Shown: positions 8,102 to 17,023 of the stretch, in pieces
Layout of the letters: each line of letters opens with the position of its first letter
How positions within the stretch are numbered: position 1 is the first letter of the stretch
DNA from: Alphaproteobacteria bacterium
GTDB lineage: Bacteria; Pseudomonadota; Alphaproteobacteria; Geminicoccales; Geminicoccaceae
Assembly (NCBI GenBank): GCA_026990035.1
Contig: JALSIM010000030.1
Location: 62,001 to 126,000 of the forward strand
DNA: 64,000 bases
Direction of reading: 5' to 3'
Position numbers and translations under genes: made by a program
Notes under the pieces: generated by a model
The model's database searches: none
What the model was told of the DNA's origin: nothing
Seen by the model: only the letters and a program-made list of their open reading frames with translations

Positions 8102-8311
8102 TCAGCCGACGCGCTTGAGATTCTCCGCGGCGCTCTTGCCGTTGCGGCCGCGCACCAGCTCGTACTCGACCCGCTCGCCTTCCCGCAGCGTGTCCATGCC
8201 GGAACGCTCGACCGCGGAAATGTGCACGAAGGCATCCGGGCCGCCGTTGTCCGGCTGGATGAAGCCGTAGCCCTTGGTCGCGTTGAACCACTTCACAGTA
8301 CCGGTATTCAA
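8102..8311 (-). CDS. cspA: Cold-shock protein, CspA family
   Basis: A 69-residue single-stranded nucleic acid binding protein with an OB fold, acting as an RNA chaperone in the cytoplasm. Both RNA-binding motifs are present: KGYGFIQP (RNP1-like) and DAFVHISAVE (RNP2-like), after the conserved start TGTVKWFNATKGY. It begins at a TTG codon, with GAGG six bases upstream, which is the only sensible start. A strong hairpin follows. The 208 bp between it and pccB (8312-8519) hold no gene and may act as the leader; long leaders regulate many csp genes, but I cannot identify a defined element here. Nothing ties it functionally to the neighbours. Confidence 0.97.
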   Translation of the reverse strand: MNTGTVKWFNATKGYGFIQPDNGGPDAFVHISAVERSGMDTLREGERVEYELVRGRNGKSAAENLKRVG

Positions 8312-8519
8312 GACTTACCTCGTAACCAAAACGTTCACGCCGGGCAACGCGCCACGACGTGGGGTACTTCTGCATCTGTTCGGGAGAACACCGCGACCGG
8401 GGCCGCGAGACCGTCAAGGCGAGCAGAAAACCTGAAACCAAGATACGCCGCGGGGGCGGAAAGGCAAGGCATTTTCCCCTCTTCGCCGATTTTCCCGTCT
8501 CCGGCCGTCGTCGGCACCC

Positions 8520-10052
8520 TCAGAGCGGCAGATTGTCGTGCTTCTTCGGCGGATTCTCGAGCCGCTTGCCGCGCAGCCAGCGCAGCGCCTGGACGAGCCG
8601 CCTGCGGGTTCCGTGAGGCATGATGACATCGTCGACGTAGCCCCGGGCGGCAGCGACGAAGGGGTTGGCGAAACGGCGGCGATATTCCTCGGTGCGAGCG
8701 GCGATCTTCTCGGGGTCACCGGCATCCTTGCGGAAGATGATCTCGACCGCGCCCTTGGGGCCCATGACCGCGATTTCGGCGGTCGGCCAGGCATAGTTGA
8801 CATCGCCCCGCAGATGCTTGGAGCTCATCACATCGTAGGCCCCGCCGTAGGCCTTCCTGGTGATCACCGTGACCTTGGGCACGGTGGCCTCGGCGTAGGC
8901 GAACAGCAGCTTGGCCCCGTGCTTGATGATGCCGCCGTGCTCCTGGGCGGTTCCCGGCAGAAAGCCGGGCACGTCGACGAAGGTCAGGATCGGGATGTTG
9001 AAACAGTCGCAGAACCGCACGAAGCGCGCCGCCTTCACTGAGCTGGCAATGTCGAGACAGCCGGCCAGCACCATCGGCTGGTTGGCGACGATGCCCACGG
9101 TACGCCCCTCGATGCGCCCGAAGCCGATGATGATGTTCCTGGCGTAGTCCTTCTGGAGCTCGAAGAAATCGCCCTCGTCGACCACCTTGAGGACCAGCTC
9201 CTTCATGTCGTAGGGCCGGTTGGGATTGGCCGGGACCAGCGTGTCGAGAGAAGGCTCCTCCCGCTCCGGATCGTCGAAGCTCGGCCGTTCCGGGACCCCG
9301 TCCCGGTTGTTGAGGGGCAGGAAGTCGAAGAACCGCCGCAGCTCGTGAAGGGCCTGCACGTCGTTGTCGAAGGCGAGATCGGCGACCCCCGATTTCCGGG
9401 TGTGGGTCGAGGCGCCGCCGAGCTCTTCCCGGGACACCGCCTCCTGGGTCACCGTCTTCACCACTTCCGGGCCGGTGACGAACATGTAGGAGGTGTCCCG
9501 GACCATGAAGATGAAGTCGGTCATCGCCGGACTGTAGACCGCCCCGCCGGCGCAGGGACCCATCACCATGCTGATCTGGGGGATCACCCCCGAAGCCAGC
9601 ACGTTGCGCTGGAACACTTCGGCATAGCCGGCGAGGCTGGCGATCCCTTCCTGGATCCGGGCGCCACCCGAATCGTTGAGGCCGATTACCGGCGCCCCGA
9701 CCCGCATCGCCCGATCCATGATCTTGCAGATTTTCTCGGCATGGGCCTCGGAAAGCGAGCCACCGAAGACGGTGAAATCCTGGCTGAAGACGAACACCAG
9801 CCGGCCGTTGATGGTCCCTTGGCCGGTGACCACACCGTCGCCCGGAATGCGCCGACCGGCCATTCCGAAATCGCCGCAACGGTGTTCGGCGAACATGTCG
9901 ACCTCTTCGAAGGAGCCGGGATCGAGGAGAAGCTCGATCCGCTCACGGGCCGTGAGCTTGCCTTGCCTGTGCTGGGCTTCGATCCGGCCTTCGCCACCAC
10001 CGAGCCGGGCCGCCCGGCGCCGGCGTTCGAGTTCCTGCAAGATCTCCTGCAC
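8520..10052 (-). CDS. pccB: Acyl-CoA (propionyl-CoA) carboxylase beta subunit
   Basis: The carboxyltransferase subunit that moves CO2 from carboxybiotin to propionyl-CoA or a related acyl-CoA, making methylmalonyl-CoA. At 510 residues it matches PccB. N-terminal half: [40 protein letters not shown] and [21 protein letters not shown]-terminal half: [38 protein letters not shown] and the ending [10 protein letters not shown]. The start is a GTG with GGGAG upstream. The biotin-bearing alpha subunit is not in the window; in many alphaproteobacteria it lies further along the same chromosome region. It follows the HAD and ATP12 genes on the same strand. Confidence 0.95.
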   Translation of the reverse strand: MQEILQELERRRRAARLGGGEGRIEAQHRQGKLTARERIELLLDPGSFEEVDMFAEHRCGDFGMAGRRIPGDGVVTGQGTINGRLVFVFSQDFTVFGGSLSEAHAEKICKIMDRAMRVGAPVIGLNDSGGARIQEGIASLAGYAEVFQRNVLASGVIPQISMVMGPCAGGAVYSPAMTDFIFMVRDTSYMFVTGPEVVKTVTQEAVSREELGGASTHTRKSGVADLAFDNDVQALHELRRFFDFLPLNNRDGVPERPSFDDPEREEPSLDTLVPANPNRPYDMKELVLKVVDEGDFFELQKDYARNIIIGFGRIEGRTVGIVANQPMVLAGCLDIASSVKAARFVRFCDCFNIPILTFVDVPGFLPGTAQEHGGIIKHGAKLLFAYAEATVPKVTVITRKAYGGAYDVMSSKHLRGDVNYAWPTAEIAVMGPKGAVEIIFRKDAGDPEKIAARTEEYRRRFANPFVAAARGYVDDVIMPHGTRRRLVQALRWLRGKRLENPPKKHDNLPL

Positions 10053-10153
10053 GGTTCCGCTCCCGCTGCTCCGGCGCCGCAGCTAGCACGAAGCCGGCCG
10101 CTGCGAAAGCCGCCCCGACCGCCGCCGGCACCGACCGCGGCCGGAGGGGCGTT

Positions 10154-10849
10154 TCACGCTTCCAGCAGGCGCAACCAGCGGCAGGCGGCGTCGAGGTCGC
10201 GGCGGATCGCGGCGTGGCGGGCCTCCTGCTCGGGATCGCATCCCCAACGTTCGATTTCCCAGAGCTCCTCGAGATGGGCGAGCGCGAAGGCTCGCGCCCC
10301 GGTGAGACCGGCGCGGGCGGCGGCCAGTCCGAGAACCAGCGAACCCGTGAGGGTGGTCGCCGCCCGCACCCCGGCGAGGCGCCAGTCGTCGAGTTTCTCG
10401 ACGGCGGCGGTGAGCCTCCGCACCGCCGCTTCCGGCTGAGCGACGGGCTCGAGCTCGGCGGTCGCCCGGAGAGGAGCGTCGAATTCGCGCGCCGCCCAAT
10501 CGAGCCAAGGCTGCCATTCCCGCTCTTGGCGCACCACCAGTTCCCGCGGATGGGCGACCCGGTAGCAGAGCAGATCGGTACGGGCGAAGCCGGTGAGCTC
10601 GGCGACGACCTCCCCGCGCCGCGCCGGCAACAGATCGACCACGGTGGTGGCGAGACGGGTCAGCGGCATGCTGTGGGGCGCGATCCGCTCGCCCTGAGCC
10701 GCCCATTCTCCGGCGATGGCCGCGGCCAGACCGGGGCCGGGAAGCAGGAGCGTGCGGCCCGCCGGGGTGCGTAGCGGGCGACCGTCGAGCAGGACCCGAC
10801 TTCCCTCGCCGGAAGAGCTCGGCTCGGCGCGTTCGTAGAAGCGCTTCAT
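10154..10849 (-). CDS. ATP12 family F1-ATPase assembly chaperone
   Basis: A 231-residue protein of the ATP12 family, which binds the F1 alpha subunit during assembly of ATP synthase. Family features seen are the opening MKRFYERAEPSSSGEGSRVL, followed by LLDGRPLRTPAGRTLLLP, the central IAGEWAAQGERIAPHSMPLT and the helical block FARTDLLCYRVAHPRELVVR. The C-terminal half is all helical with WRLAGVRAATTLTGSLVLGL. The family is known only from mitochondria and alphaproteobacteria, so it is a useful lineage marker. Its start overlaps the HAD gene stop by 4 bp, and it lies just upstream of pccB, a conserved arrangement in alphaproteobacteria as far as I recall. Confidence 0.92.
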   Translation of the reverse strand: MKRFYERAEPSSSGEGSRVLLDGRPLRTPAGRTLLLPGPGLAAAIAGEWAAQGERIAPHSMPLTRLATTVVDLLPARRGEVVAELTGFARTDLLCYRVAHPRELVVRQEREWQPWLDWAAREFDAPLRATAELEPVAQPEAAVRRLTAAVEKLDDWRLAGVRAATTLTGSLVLGLAAARAGLTGARAFALAHLEELWEIERWGCDPEQEARHAAIRRDLDAACRWLRLLEA

Positions 10850-11496
10850 GAGGGCAGCAGATCCAGCAGATCGGCGAACCGGTCGAGAAGATGTGCGGCG
10901 CCGGCACGCGCCAGTTGCTCGGGGGGATGGTTGCCCCAGCGGACCCCCACCGGCAGCACCTCGGCCGCCCGGGCCATCGCGATGTCGAACACGGTATCGC
11001 CCACGAACAGGGTGTCCCGGGGCTCGACACCGGTTTCCGCCATCGCCGCGAACAGCATCGAGGGATGCGGCTTGGAGGGGTGCCCGTCGGCCGTCTGCAG
11101 GGTGACGAAGCGGTCTTCGAGCCCGTGCCGTTCCAACACCGAAAGCAGGCCCCGCAGGGCCTTGCCGGTGGCCACTCCGAGCCGGATGCCGCGGGCCGCG
11201 AGTGCATCCAGGACTTCCCGGGCGCCCGGGAACAGGGGGTCCTCGTGATCCGGCCGGTGGCGACGGGCGACGAACGCTTCCCGGTAATGATCGGCGATGC
11301 GGGCCGCCGTCCCGGGATCGTCGCGGCCGAGCAGGACGCGCATCGCTTCGGGCAGCGAAAGGCCGACGATGTGCCGGATGGCATCCGCCTCCGGCGGCGG
11401 CAGACCGGCGGCGGTGAAGGCTTCCCGGGCGCAGGCGACGATCGTCGCCCGGCTGTCGACCAGGGTGCCGTCGATGTCGAAGACGACCAGCTTCAC
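10846..11496 (-). CDS. HAD-superfamily hydrolase (phosphoglycolate phosphatase-like)
   Basis: A 216-residue phosphatase with a Rossmann-like core and alpha-helical cap. All four HAD motifs are visible: FDIDGTLVDS (nucleophile Asp8 and acid/base Asp10), the threonine of GVATGK, the lysine in HPSKPHPSM, and the acidic pair of FVGDTVFDIAMARAA. The cap between residues about 15 and 85 fits subclass I, like Gph or pyrophosphatase PpaX. It overlaps the ATP12 gene by 4 bp and so is probably translated with it. The exact phosphorylated substrate cannot be decided. The 184 bp between this start and tadC hold no gene that I can recognise. Confidence 0.88.
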   Translation of the reverse strand: MKLVVFDIDGTLVDSRATIVACAREAFTAAGLPPPEADAIRHIVGLSLPEAMRVLLGRDDPGTAARIADHYREAFVARRHRPDHEDPLFPGAREVLDALAARGIRLGVATGKALRGLLSVLERHGLEDRFVTLQTADGHPSKPHPSMLFAAMAETGVEPRDTLFVGDTVFDIAMARAAEVLPVGVRWGNHPPEQLARAGAAHLLDRFADLLDLLPS

Positions 11497-11680
11497 GCGC
11501 TCCTACCTCGCTCCACGGGTTCCGCCGCCGATGTGGTCTACGCCCCGGGAAATGGCAACCGGGGTGCCGGCGGCCGGAGAGCGAGCCGGTCGCACGGCGA
11601 TCGGCCCTCGGCTCCTCCGGCGCTGGACGACGCCGCCGGAGTCCGTGCCGTCGAGATGGCGGTACCCGGCGTGACGGTGA

Positions 11681-12655
11681 TCAGCGGTTGATGAAGTTGT
11701 CGTAGACGCCGATCACCGCCGGCCCGGCGAGGACGATGAACAGGGCCGGGAGGATGAAGGCGATCAGGGGCACCGTCAGGACCGCCGGCAGTCGGGCCGC
11801 CTTTTCCTCGGCCTTGATGATCCGCTGTTCGCGGAATTCGGCGGCCAGCACCCGCAGCGAGGGGGCGAGGGGCGTGCCGTAGCGCTCGGTCTGGATCAGG
11901 GTGCTGACGACCCCCTGGATCATCGGCAGGGGGACCCGTTTGGCGAGATTGCCGAGGGCCTGTCTGCGATCCGGCAGGAAGGTCAGCTCGACGCTGGTCA
12001 GGGCCAGTTCTTCCGCGAGTTCGGGGGCCGTGCGCCCCATTTCCTCGGCCACCCTTTTGAGCGCGGCGTCGAGAGCGAGGCCCGCTTCGGCACAGATGAC
12101 GAGGAGATCGAGGGCATCGGGCAGGTTCTTCCGGAGAGCGGCGAGACGCCGGCTGGTGATGTTGGAGATCCAGATTTCCGGCAGATAGAAGCCGGCGAGG
12201 GCGCTGCCGAGGAGGGCCATCAGGCGGGGGGCACCCTGGAGATGGCCGAGGCCGAGGACGACCAGCACCAGCACGCCTCCGAAACCCGCCAGGAAGGGCA
12301 TCACCAGCTTGGCGGTGAGATATACGAACAACGCCTCGCGGCTGCGGTAACCGGCGGCCATCAGGCGTTCGCGGATGCGCTCGGCCCCGTCGTGCCGCGC
12401 GAGCTGGAGACGACGCACGATGTGTGCCGCGATGCTCCGCGTGCTCTCCCGGGCCCGCCGCCGCGGCGCCGTCCCCGCGGCCGCCAGTTCCGCCTGGCGA
12501 CGGGCCACGAGACGTGCCCGGCGGCTCGCCGGATCCCGCTCCACGAGGGCGAACCAGACGGCGAGGACGGAGACGAAGGCGACCGTCGCCGCCGCCGCCA
12601 CGATGACGTTCCCGTCCTGCAGCAACGCCTCGAGCGTGTCGGGTCCGAACCCCAT
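11681..12655 (-). CDS. tadC: Tad pilus inner-membrane platform protein TadC
   Basis: A 324-residue member of the type II secretion F family, one of two platform proteins on which the Flp pilus is assembled. It has one N-terminal membrane helix (VIVAAAATVAFVSVLAVWFA), a cytoplasmic T2SSF domain with RKNLPDALDLLVICAEAGLA and a pair of C-terminal helices ending FILPALFIVLAGPAVIGVYD. The paired motif LIQTERYGTPLAPSLRVLA is typical of TadC. It is the last gene of the pilus operon; its start is 1 bp from the tadB stop. No tadD, tadE, tadF or tadG follows. Confidence 0.93.
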   Translation of the reverse strand: MGFGPDTLEALLQDGNVIVAAAATVAFVSVLAVWFALVERDPASRRARLVARRQAELAAAGTAPRRRARESTRSIAAHIVRRLQLARHDGAERIRERLMAAGYRSREALFVYLTAKLVMPFLAGFGGVLVLVVLGLGHLQGAPRLMALLGSALAGFYLPEIWISNITSRRLAALRKNLPDALDLLVICAEAGLALDAALKRVAEEMGRTAPELAEELALTSVELTFLPDRRQALGNLAKRVPLPMIQGVVSTLIQTERYGTPLAPSLRVLAAEFREQRIIKAEEKAARLPAVLTVPLIAFILPALFIVLAGPAVIGVYDNFINR

Positions 12656-12656
12656 C

Positions 12657-13661
12657 TCAGACCTCGAACCGCACCATCTTGGCGATCACCGCCACCCCCA
12701 GCGCCATGCTCGCGAGCCCCAGCCCCGCCAGCATCTGTCCCCGGGGATCGACCGCGAGGACCAGCATGTAGTCCGGGTTCATGAGATAGATCACGAAGGC
12801 CATGATGAACGGCAGCGAGCCGATGATCATCGCCGAGGCCCGCGCCTCGGAGGACATCGCCTTGATCTTCAGCTTCATCTGCTGGCGCCGGCGGATCATG
12901 GTCGAGAGATTCTGCAGGATGGCGCCGAGATTGCCGCCGGTCTCCTGCTGGATGGCGATGGTGACGACGAAGAAGCGGAACTCCGGAATGTCGATCCTGG
13001 CCGTCGCCGCCCACAAGGCCTCCTCGATGGTCATGCCGATGCGAACGTTGTCGGCGATCTCCCGGAAGACCTCGCCCACCGGATCCCGGACCTCGGAGCC
13101 GATGATGGAAATGGCTTCGGAAATGGGCAGGCCCGACTTCAGCGCACGGACGATCAGATCGATGGCCTCGGGCATCAGGGCGAGGAACTTCGCCGCCCGT
13201 TGCTGGCGACGCAGCCGCACCAGCAGGTACGGGCCGCCGGTGGCCGCGGCGAGCGCCGAGGGCACCGCCACCGCCAGAGGCGAGCCGAACAGCAAGAGGA
13301 GCACCAGCACCACCGCCCCGAAGGCGGTGCAGAGCAGGAGGAAATCCGGCAGAGCGAGACGAATTCCGGCCTTGCCGAGCTCGCGCCGGAGGATTTCCGG
13401 GCGCGGCACGAAGCGCATCACCTGACCGGAAAGGGTGCCGAGACGGGACACCTGGTCGCGCCGGCGCAGTCCCGACGGGGCGCTGCCGCCGTTCGCCTGC
13501 ACCTGGCTCGCGGTGGACCGCTCGCGGACCGCCTCGATCCGCCGCCGCAGCCGCCGACCGCCGCTTCCCCCGCCTCCGGCCGAGGCGAAGGCGAACAGCA
13601 GCAGGGTCGCCGACAGAACGAGCAGGCCGACCAGGACCGGGGGGGAGACGAGCGCGGTCAC
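12657..13661 (-). CDS. tadB: Tad pilus inner-membrane platform protein TadB
   Basis: A 334-residue type II secretion F-domain protein, partner of TadC. The GTG start (VTALVSPPVLVGLLVL) overlaps the tadA stop by 4 bp. An N-terminal membrane helix is followed by a Gly-rich and Arg-rich linker, further membrane helices around residue 110-150, and the cytoplasmic T2SSF domain with LMPEAIDLIVRALKSGLPIS and AIQQETGGNLGAILQNLS. Two C-terminal helices close the protein. TadB is expected to contact the TadA ATPase at the inner membrane. Gene order tadA-tadB-tadC is the standard one. Confidence 0.93.
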   Translation of the reverse strand: MTALVSPPVLVGLLVLSATLLLFAFASAGGGGSGGRRLRRRIEAVRERSTASQVQANGGSAPSGLRRRDQVSRLGTLSGQVMRFVPRPEILRRELGKAGIRLALPDFLLLCTAFGAVVLVLLLLFGSPLAVAVPSALAAATGGPYLLVRLRRQQRAAKFLALMPEAIDLIVRALKSGLPISEAISIIGSEVRDPVGEVFREIADNVRIGMTIEEALWAATARIDIPEFRFFVVTIAIQQETGGNLGAILQNLSTMIRRRQQMKLKIKAMSSEARASAMIIGSLPFIMAFVIYLMNPDYMLVLAVDPRGQMLAGLGLASMALGVAVIAKMVRFEV

Positions 13662-15061
13662 CGGGTCGCTCCGTTCATCGCCGCCATCAGCGCCCGGTCG
13701 AGCCCGTAATAGGCGGCCCGGCGGATGAAATGGGGGCGGACGTTGCTGCTCTTGAATTCGCCGATGAGGGTGCCGTCGCTCGCTTCCCCGTGGTACTCGA
13801 AGGTGAACAGGTCCTGGAGGGTGACCACATCCCCCTCCATGCCGACGATCTCCGTCACATGGGTGATCCGCCGCACGCCGTCGCGCATGCGCGCCGTCTG
13901 GATGACCAGATTGACCGCGCCGACGATCTGGGTGCGGATGGCTTTGGTGGGCAGATTGGCGCTGGCCATGGTCACCATGTTCTCGAGACGGGTGATGGCT
14001 TCCCGCGGACTGTTGGCGTGGAGGGTGCACATCGAACCGTCGTGGCCGGTATTCATCGCCTGGAGCATGTCCATCGCTTCCGGACCGCGCACTTCGCCGC
14101 AGATGATCCGGTCGGGACGCATCCGCAGCGCGTTGCGCACGAGATCGCGCATCGTCACCTCGCCCTGGCCCTCGAGATTGGGCGGCCGGGTTTCGAGCCG
14201 TACGACATGCGGCTGGAGGAGCTGGAGCTCGGCCGCATCCTCGATGGTGACGATCCGTTCGCCGGGATCGATGAGCTGGGAAAGGGCGTTGAGGAGCGTG
14301 GTCTTGCCCGAGCCCGTACCGCCCGAGATCACGATGTTGAGGCGGCAGGCGGCGGCGATCTTGAGCACCCGGCCCAAGGGCTCGCTCACGTTGCCCTGGC
14401 GCATCATGCGATCGAGGGTGATCTTGTGCTTGGCGAACTTGCGGATGGAGATCGCGCAGCCGTCGATCGCCAGCGGCGGGATGATCACGTTGACGCGGCT
14501 GCCGTCCTCGAGCCGCGCGTCGCAGATCGGACAGGTCTCGTCGATCCGCCGGCCGACCCGGGTGACGATCCGCTGGGCGATGTTGAGGAGCTGCTGATGA
14601 TCCCGGAAGCGGATGTCCGTCGCCTCGACCTTGCCCCGCCGCTCGACGAAGACACTGGTCGGGCCGTTGACCATGATGTCGGTGACGGTTTCGTCACGCA
14701 GCAGGGGCTCGAGGGGACCGAGCCCCACCATGTCGTCGACCAGCCGGGCGCCGAGTTCCTGCTGTTCCTTGCTGGACAGCGACAGACGGTGCTCGGCGGC
14801 GATTTCGGCGATCAGCTCGAGGAGCTGGCTGGTGAGCTCCTCGCGCGGCATGCGCGCCGCGGCCGCAGCGTCGATGCGTTCGTAGAGGGCGTTCTGGATG
14901 GTCTCGTGCGCCTGTTCCAGACGCCGATCGGTGTTCCGCGAGGAGATCGTCGCCCGGCTCTCGGCCGGCACGCCGACCGCGGCCGGCGTCCTGGCCGCAC
15001 CGGGGTCGGACGCCTTCGGCACGCCTGCACTGCGGGGCTGCAACTGCCGGCGACCGAACAC
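13658..15061 (-). CDS. tadA: Tad/Cpa pilus assembly ATPase TadA (CpaF)
   Basis: The 467-residue hexameric secretion ATPase that powers Flp pilus assembly. Residues 1-45 are a poorly conserved leader. Conserved parts are LGPLEPLLRDETVTDIMVNG, the Walker A GGTGSGKTT at 247-255, the Asp box in GERIVTIEDAAELQLLQPHV, the Walker B region in DRIICGEVRGPEAMDMLQAM, and the His box GHDGSMCTLHANSPREAITR. All catalytic motifs are intact. A Cys pair (ETCPICDARLEDGSRVN) is usual for CpaF proteins. It sits between cpaE (4 bp gap) and tadB (4 bp overlap), as in Caulobacter-type loci. Confidence 0.96.
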   Translation of the reverse strand: MFGRRQLQPRSAGVPKASDPGAARTPAAVGVPAESRATISSRNTDRRLEQAHETIQNALYERIDAAAAARMPREELTSQLLELIAEIAAEHRLSLSSKEQQELGARLVDDMVGLGPLEPLLRDETVTDIMVNGPTSVFVERRGKVEATDIRFRDHQQLLNIAQRIVTRVGRRIDETCPICDARLEDGSRVNVIIPPLAIDGCAISIRKFAKHKITLDRMMRQGNVSEPLGRVLKIAAACRLNIVISGGTGSGKTTLLNALSQLIDPGERIVTIEDAAELQLLQPHVVRLETRPPNLEGQGEVTMRDLVRNALRMRPDRIICGEVRGPEAMDMLQAMNTGHDGSMCTLHANSPREAITRLENMVTMASANLPTKAIRTQIVGAVNLVIQTARMRDGVRRITHVTEIVGMEGDVVTLQDLFTFEYHGEASDGTLIGEFKSSNVRPHFIRRAAYYGLDRALMAAMNGATR

Positions 15062-15064
15062 GGG

Positions 15065-16279
15065 CTACCTCCAGAGTGCCAGCAGGCGTCGAACCAGCGA
15101 GCGGGGTTCGCTGGCGCCGCCGCGGGCGGCGATCCGGGCCAGCTCGCGGATCGCCTGGCCGACCGGCCCGCGTTCGGCGAAGCTGAGCTGCCCTCCGTTC
15201 ACCGCCGCCGCCACGGTCTTGGCGTCGAACGGGATCCGCAGGTCGATCTTGCGGCCGATGCCGTTCTCGAATTCCTTCGGGTCCAGCTCGCCGGTCCGCG
15301 AGGCGCCGATCCGATTCAGGACCACCGTCGGATGGCAGGCTCCGCCGATCCGGGCCAGGGTCTGCAGAATGCGCAGACCGTCCCGCATCGCCGCCAGCGA
15401 GGGATCGGCCACCAATATCAGTTCGTCGAGCCGGGCGAGACAGGGGAGGAAGAGGGGCGAGCCCGGTCTTGGCAGGTCGAGAACCACGAAGTGGAAACGC
15501 GTCCGAAGCTCCTCCAGGAGAGGTTCGAGCGCCTCGGGACAGGGAAGGCAGTCTTCGTCCAGCCCTTCCTCGGCGGCGAGAATGTACAGGAGCTCGGAAT
15601 GTTTGACGGCCGCCCGATCGACGAAAAGGGAATCGATCCGCTCCGGGGTTTCGAGGGCCTCGCGGAGGCCGTGCGAGGGATCGAGATCGAAGGTCAGTGC
15701 CACCGTCCCCATCTGGAGATCGAGATCCACCAGACAGACCCGGCGGCGGCGGTTCTCGGCGATCGCGTGGGCGGCCCCGCAGGCGATCATGGTGGCGCCC
15801 ACCCCCCCACGTGCGCCGAGCACGCCGACCAGACGCCCGAGCCGGCTCATCTGCCGGCCGGGGCCGCTCCCCTGGAGGGCGCGCAGCAGGGATTCGTGGA
15901 CCAGACCCGGCGACAATGGCTTGACCAGATAGTCACCGACCCCCCGTGCCACGAGCTCCCTGAAGAGTCCGACATCGTTCTGGTCGCCGAAGGCGACCAC
16001 GGTGACCCCGGGCTCGCAGACGTCGGCCAGCTCGTCGATGTCGGTGAGCGGCAGCTCGGAGCCGGACAGATCGACCATCAGCACCTTGGGCGATCGGTGC
16101 GCCCCGAGATATTCGATGGCGGCGCGGATACCCCCCCCGGTCACCATCGTGCGGCCGAACGGGAGTTCGCCGACCACCTGCTCGATCGCCCGGCGACTTT
16201 CCTCGTCGCGGGCGAAGGCGCAGAAGGAGCTCGCCGCCGGCTCCGCGGCGACCGCCGCCGGTTCGAGAAGTTCGGTCAT
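15065..16279 (-). CDS. cpaE: Pilus assembly protein CpaE/TadZ (receiver-like plus ParA-type ATPase domain)
   Basis: A 404-residue localisation factor for the Tad machine. Residues about 20-135 resemble a response-regulator receiver, with LMVDLSGSELPLTDIDELAD and GVGDYLVKPLSPGLVHESL. Residues about 145-400 form a MinD/ParA-like domain with the deviant Walker A LGARGGVGATMIACGAA, in which the usual GKT/S is replaced by GAT, and a clear LVDLDLQMG. The lost Lys in the second position of the motif is common in TadZ proteins, some of which do not hydrolyse ATP well. The start overlaps the cpaD stop by 4 bp; the longer open frame upstream is a shadow of cpaD. Confidence 0.92.
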   Translation of the reverse strand: MTELLEPAAVAAEPAASSFCAFARDEESRRAIEQVVGELPFGRTMVTGGGIRAAIEYLGAHRSPKVLMVDLSGSELPLTDIDELADVCEPGVTVVAFGDQNDVGLFRELVARGVGDYLVKPLSPGLVHESLLRALQGSGPGRQMSRLGRLVGVLGARGGVGATMIACGAAHAIAENRRRRVCLVDLDLQMGTVALTFDLDPSHGLREALETPERIDSLFVDRAAVKHSELLYILAAEEGLDEDCLPCPEALEPLLEELRTRFHFVVLDLPRPGSPLFLPCLARLDELILVADPSLAAMRDGLRILQTLARIGGACHPTVVLNRIGASRTGELDPKEFENGIGRKIDLRIPFDAKTVAAAVNGGQLSFAERGPVGQAIRELARIAARGGASEPRSLVRRLLALWR

Positions 16280-17007
16280 TTTCCGGCCGCCTTGAACTGT
16301 TTGTCGTCGAGCAGTTTCTTGACCTTGTCGGCCCGGTAGCGCTCGACCGCCGCCGCTTCGCGCGTCCCGTCCGCCCCGGCCAGCGGCCGCCCCTCCACCA
16401 GATCGGCCGGATTGGCGATCATCGCCGCGAGGTTCAGCGCGTTGGCACAGCCGAGCTGGGACATGGGAAGATCGCCGGCGGCCAGATCGGAGGGCGCCGA
16501 CCAGTCGGGACATTCCGGCAGGGTGATCATCGGCACCTGGACGGTGATGTCCACCCGCCGCGCCGCCTCCCAGCCTTCGGCCCGTGGCGGCACCGCTTCG
16601 CCGAAGGCCACCGTCGACAGCCGGAGGTCGGCATATCCGGCGCCGGCGAAGATCGCCGCCACGCTGCGCGCCCGTCGGGCCGCGAGATCGGCGTTGTAGA
16701 CCTCCCCCAGACGTTCGTCGGCGTGACCGCGGATGCGGACGACCGTGCCCTCGGACGACGGCAGCAGCCGGAGGAACTGCTCGAGACGCGCCCGCTCCGC
16801 CGGATCGAGATCCGCCCGGTCGGTCTCGAAATAGACCGTATGGGAGAACGGCACGTATTCCGCCGCCAGACGCTTGGGTGCCGGATCGACGGGCGGCGGC
16901 CGATAGCCGCCGGTCACCGCCGCGCCGCATCCGGAAAGGACGAGCCCGAGCAGCAGCACGCCGAACCGTGCGCCCCGGGAACCGGCCCTCTGTGCGATCT
17001 TGCTCAT
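16276..17007 (-). CDS. cpaD: Pilus assembly lipoprotein CpaD
   Basis: A 243-residue predicted lipoprotein of the Tad/Cpa system, thought to act at the outer membrane with the secretin. The signal peptide ends in a lipobox LVLSGCG. The middle contains an OmpA-like stretch, TVVRIRGHADERLGEVYNAD, followed by LAARRARSVAAIFAGAG. The C-terminal part has the CpaD hallmark of a conserved Cys pair (ITLPECPDWS and QLGCANALNLAAMIANPADL), with a closing Lys-rich tail. I start at MSKIAQ (17007), since the upstream extension is highly charged and would bury the signal peptide. It lies 16 bp downstream of the secretin gene. Confidence 0.9.
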   Translation of the reverse strand: MSKIAQRAGSRGARFGVLLLGLVLSGCGAAVTGGYRPPPVDPAPKRLAAEYVPFSHTVYFETDRADLDPAERARLEQFLRLLPSSEGTVVRIRGHADERLGEVYNADLAARRARSVAAIFAGAGYADLRLSTVAFGEAVPPRAEGWEAARRVDITVQVPMITLPECPDWSAPSDLAAGDLPMSQLGCANALNLAAMIANPADLVEGRPLAGADGTREAAAVERYRADKVKKLLDDKQFKAAGK

Positions 17008-17023
17008 CGTATGGTCCCGTCTC

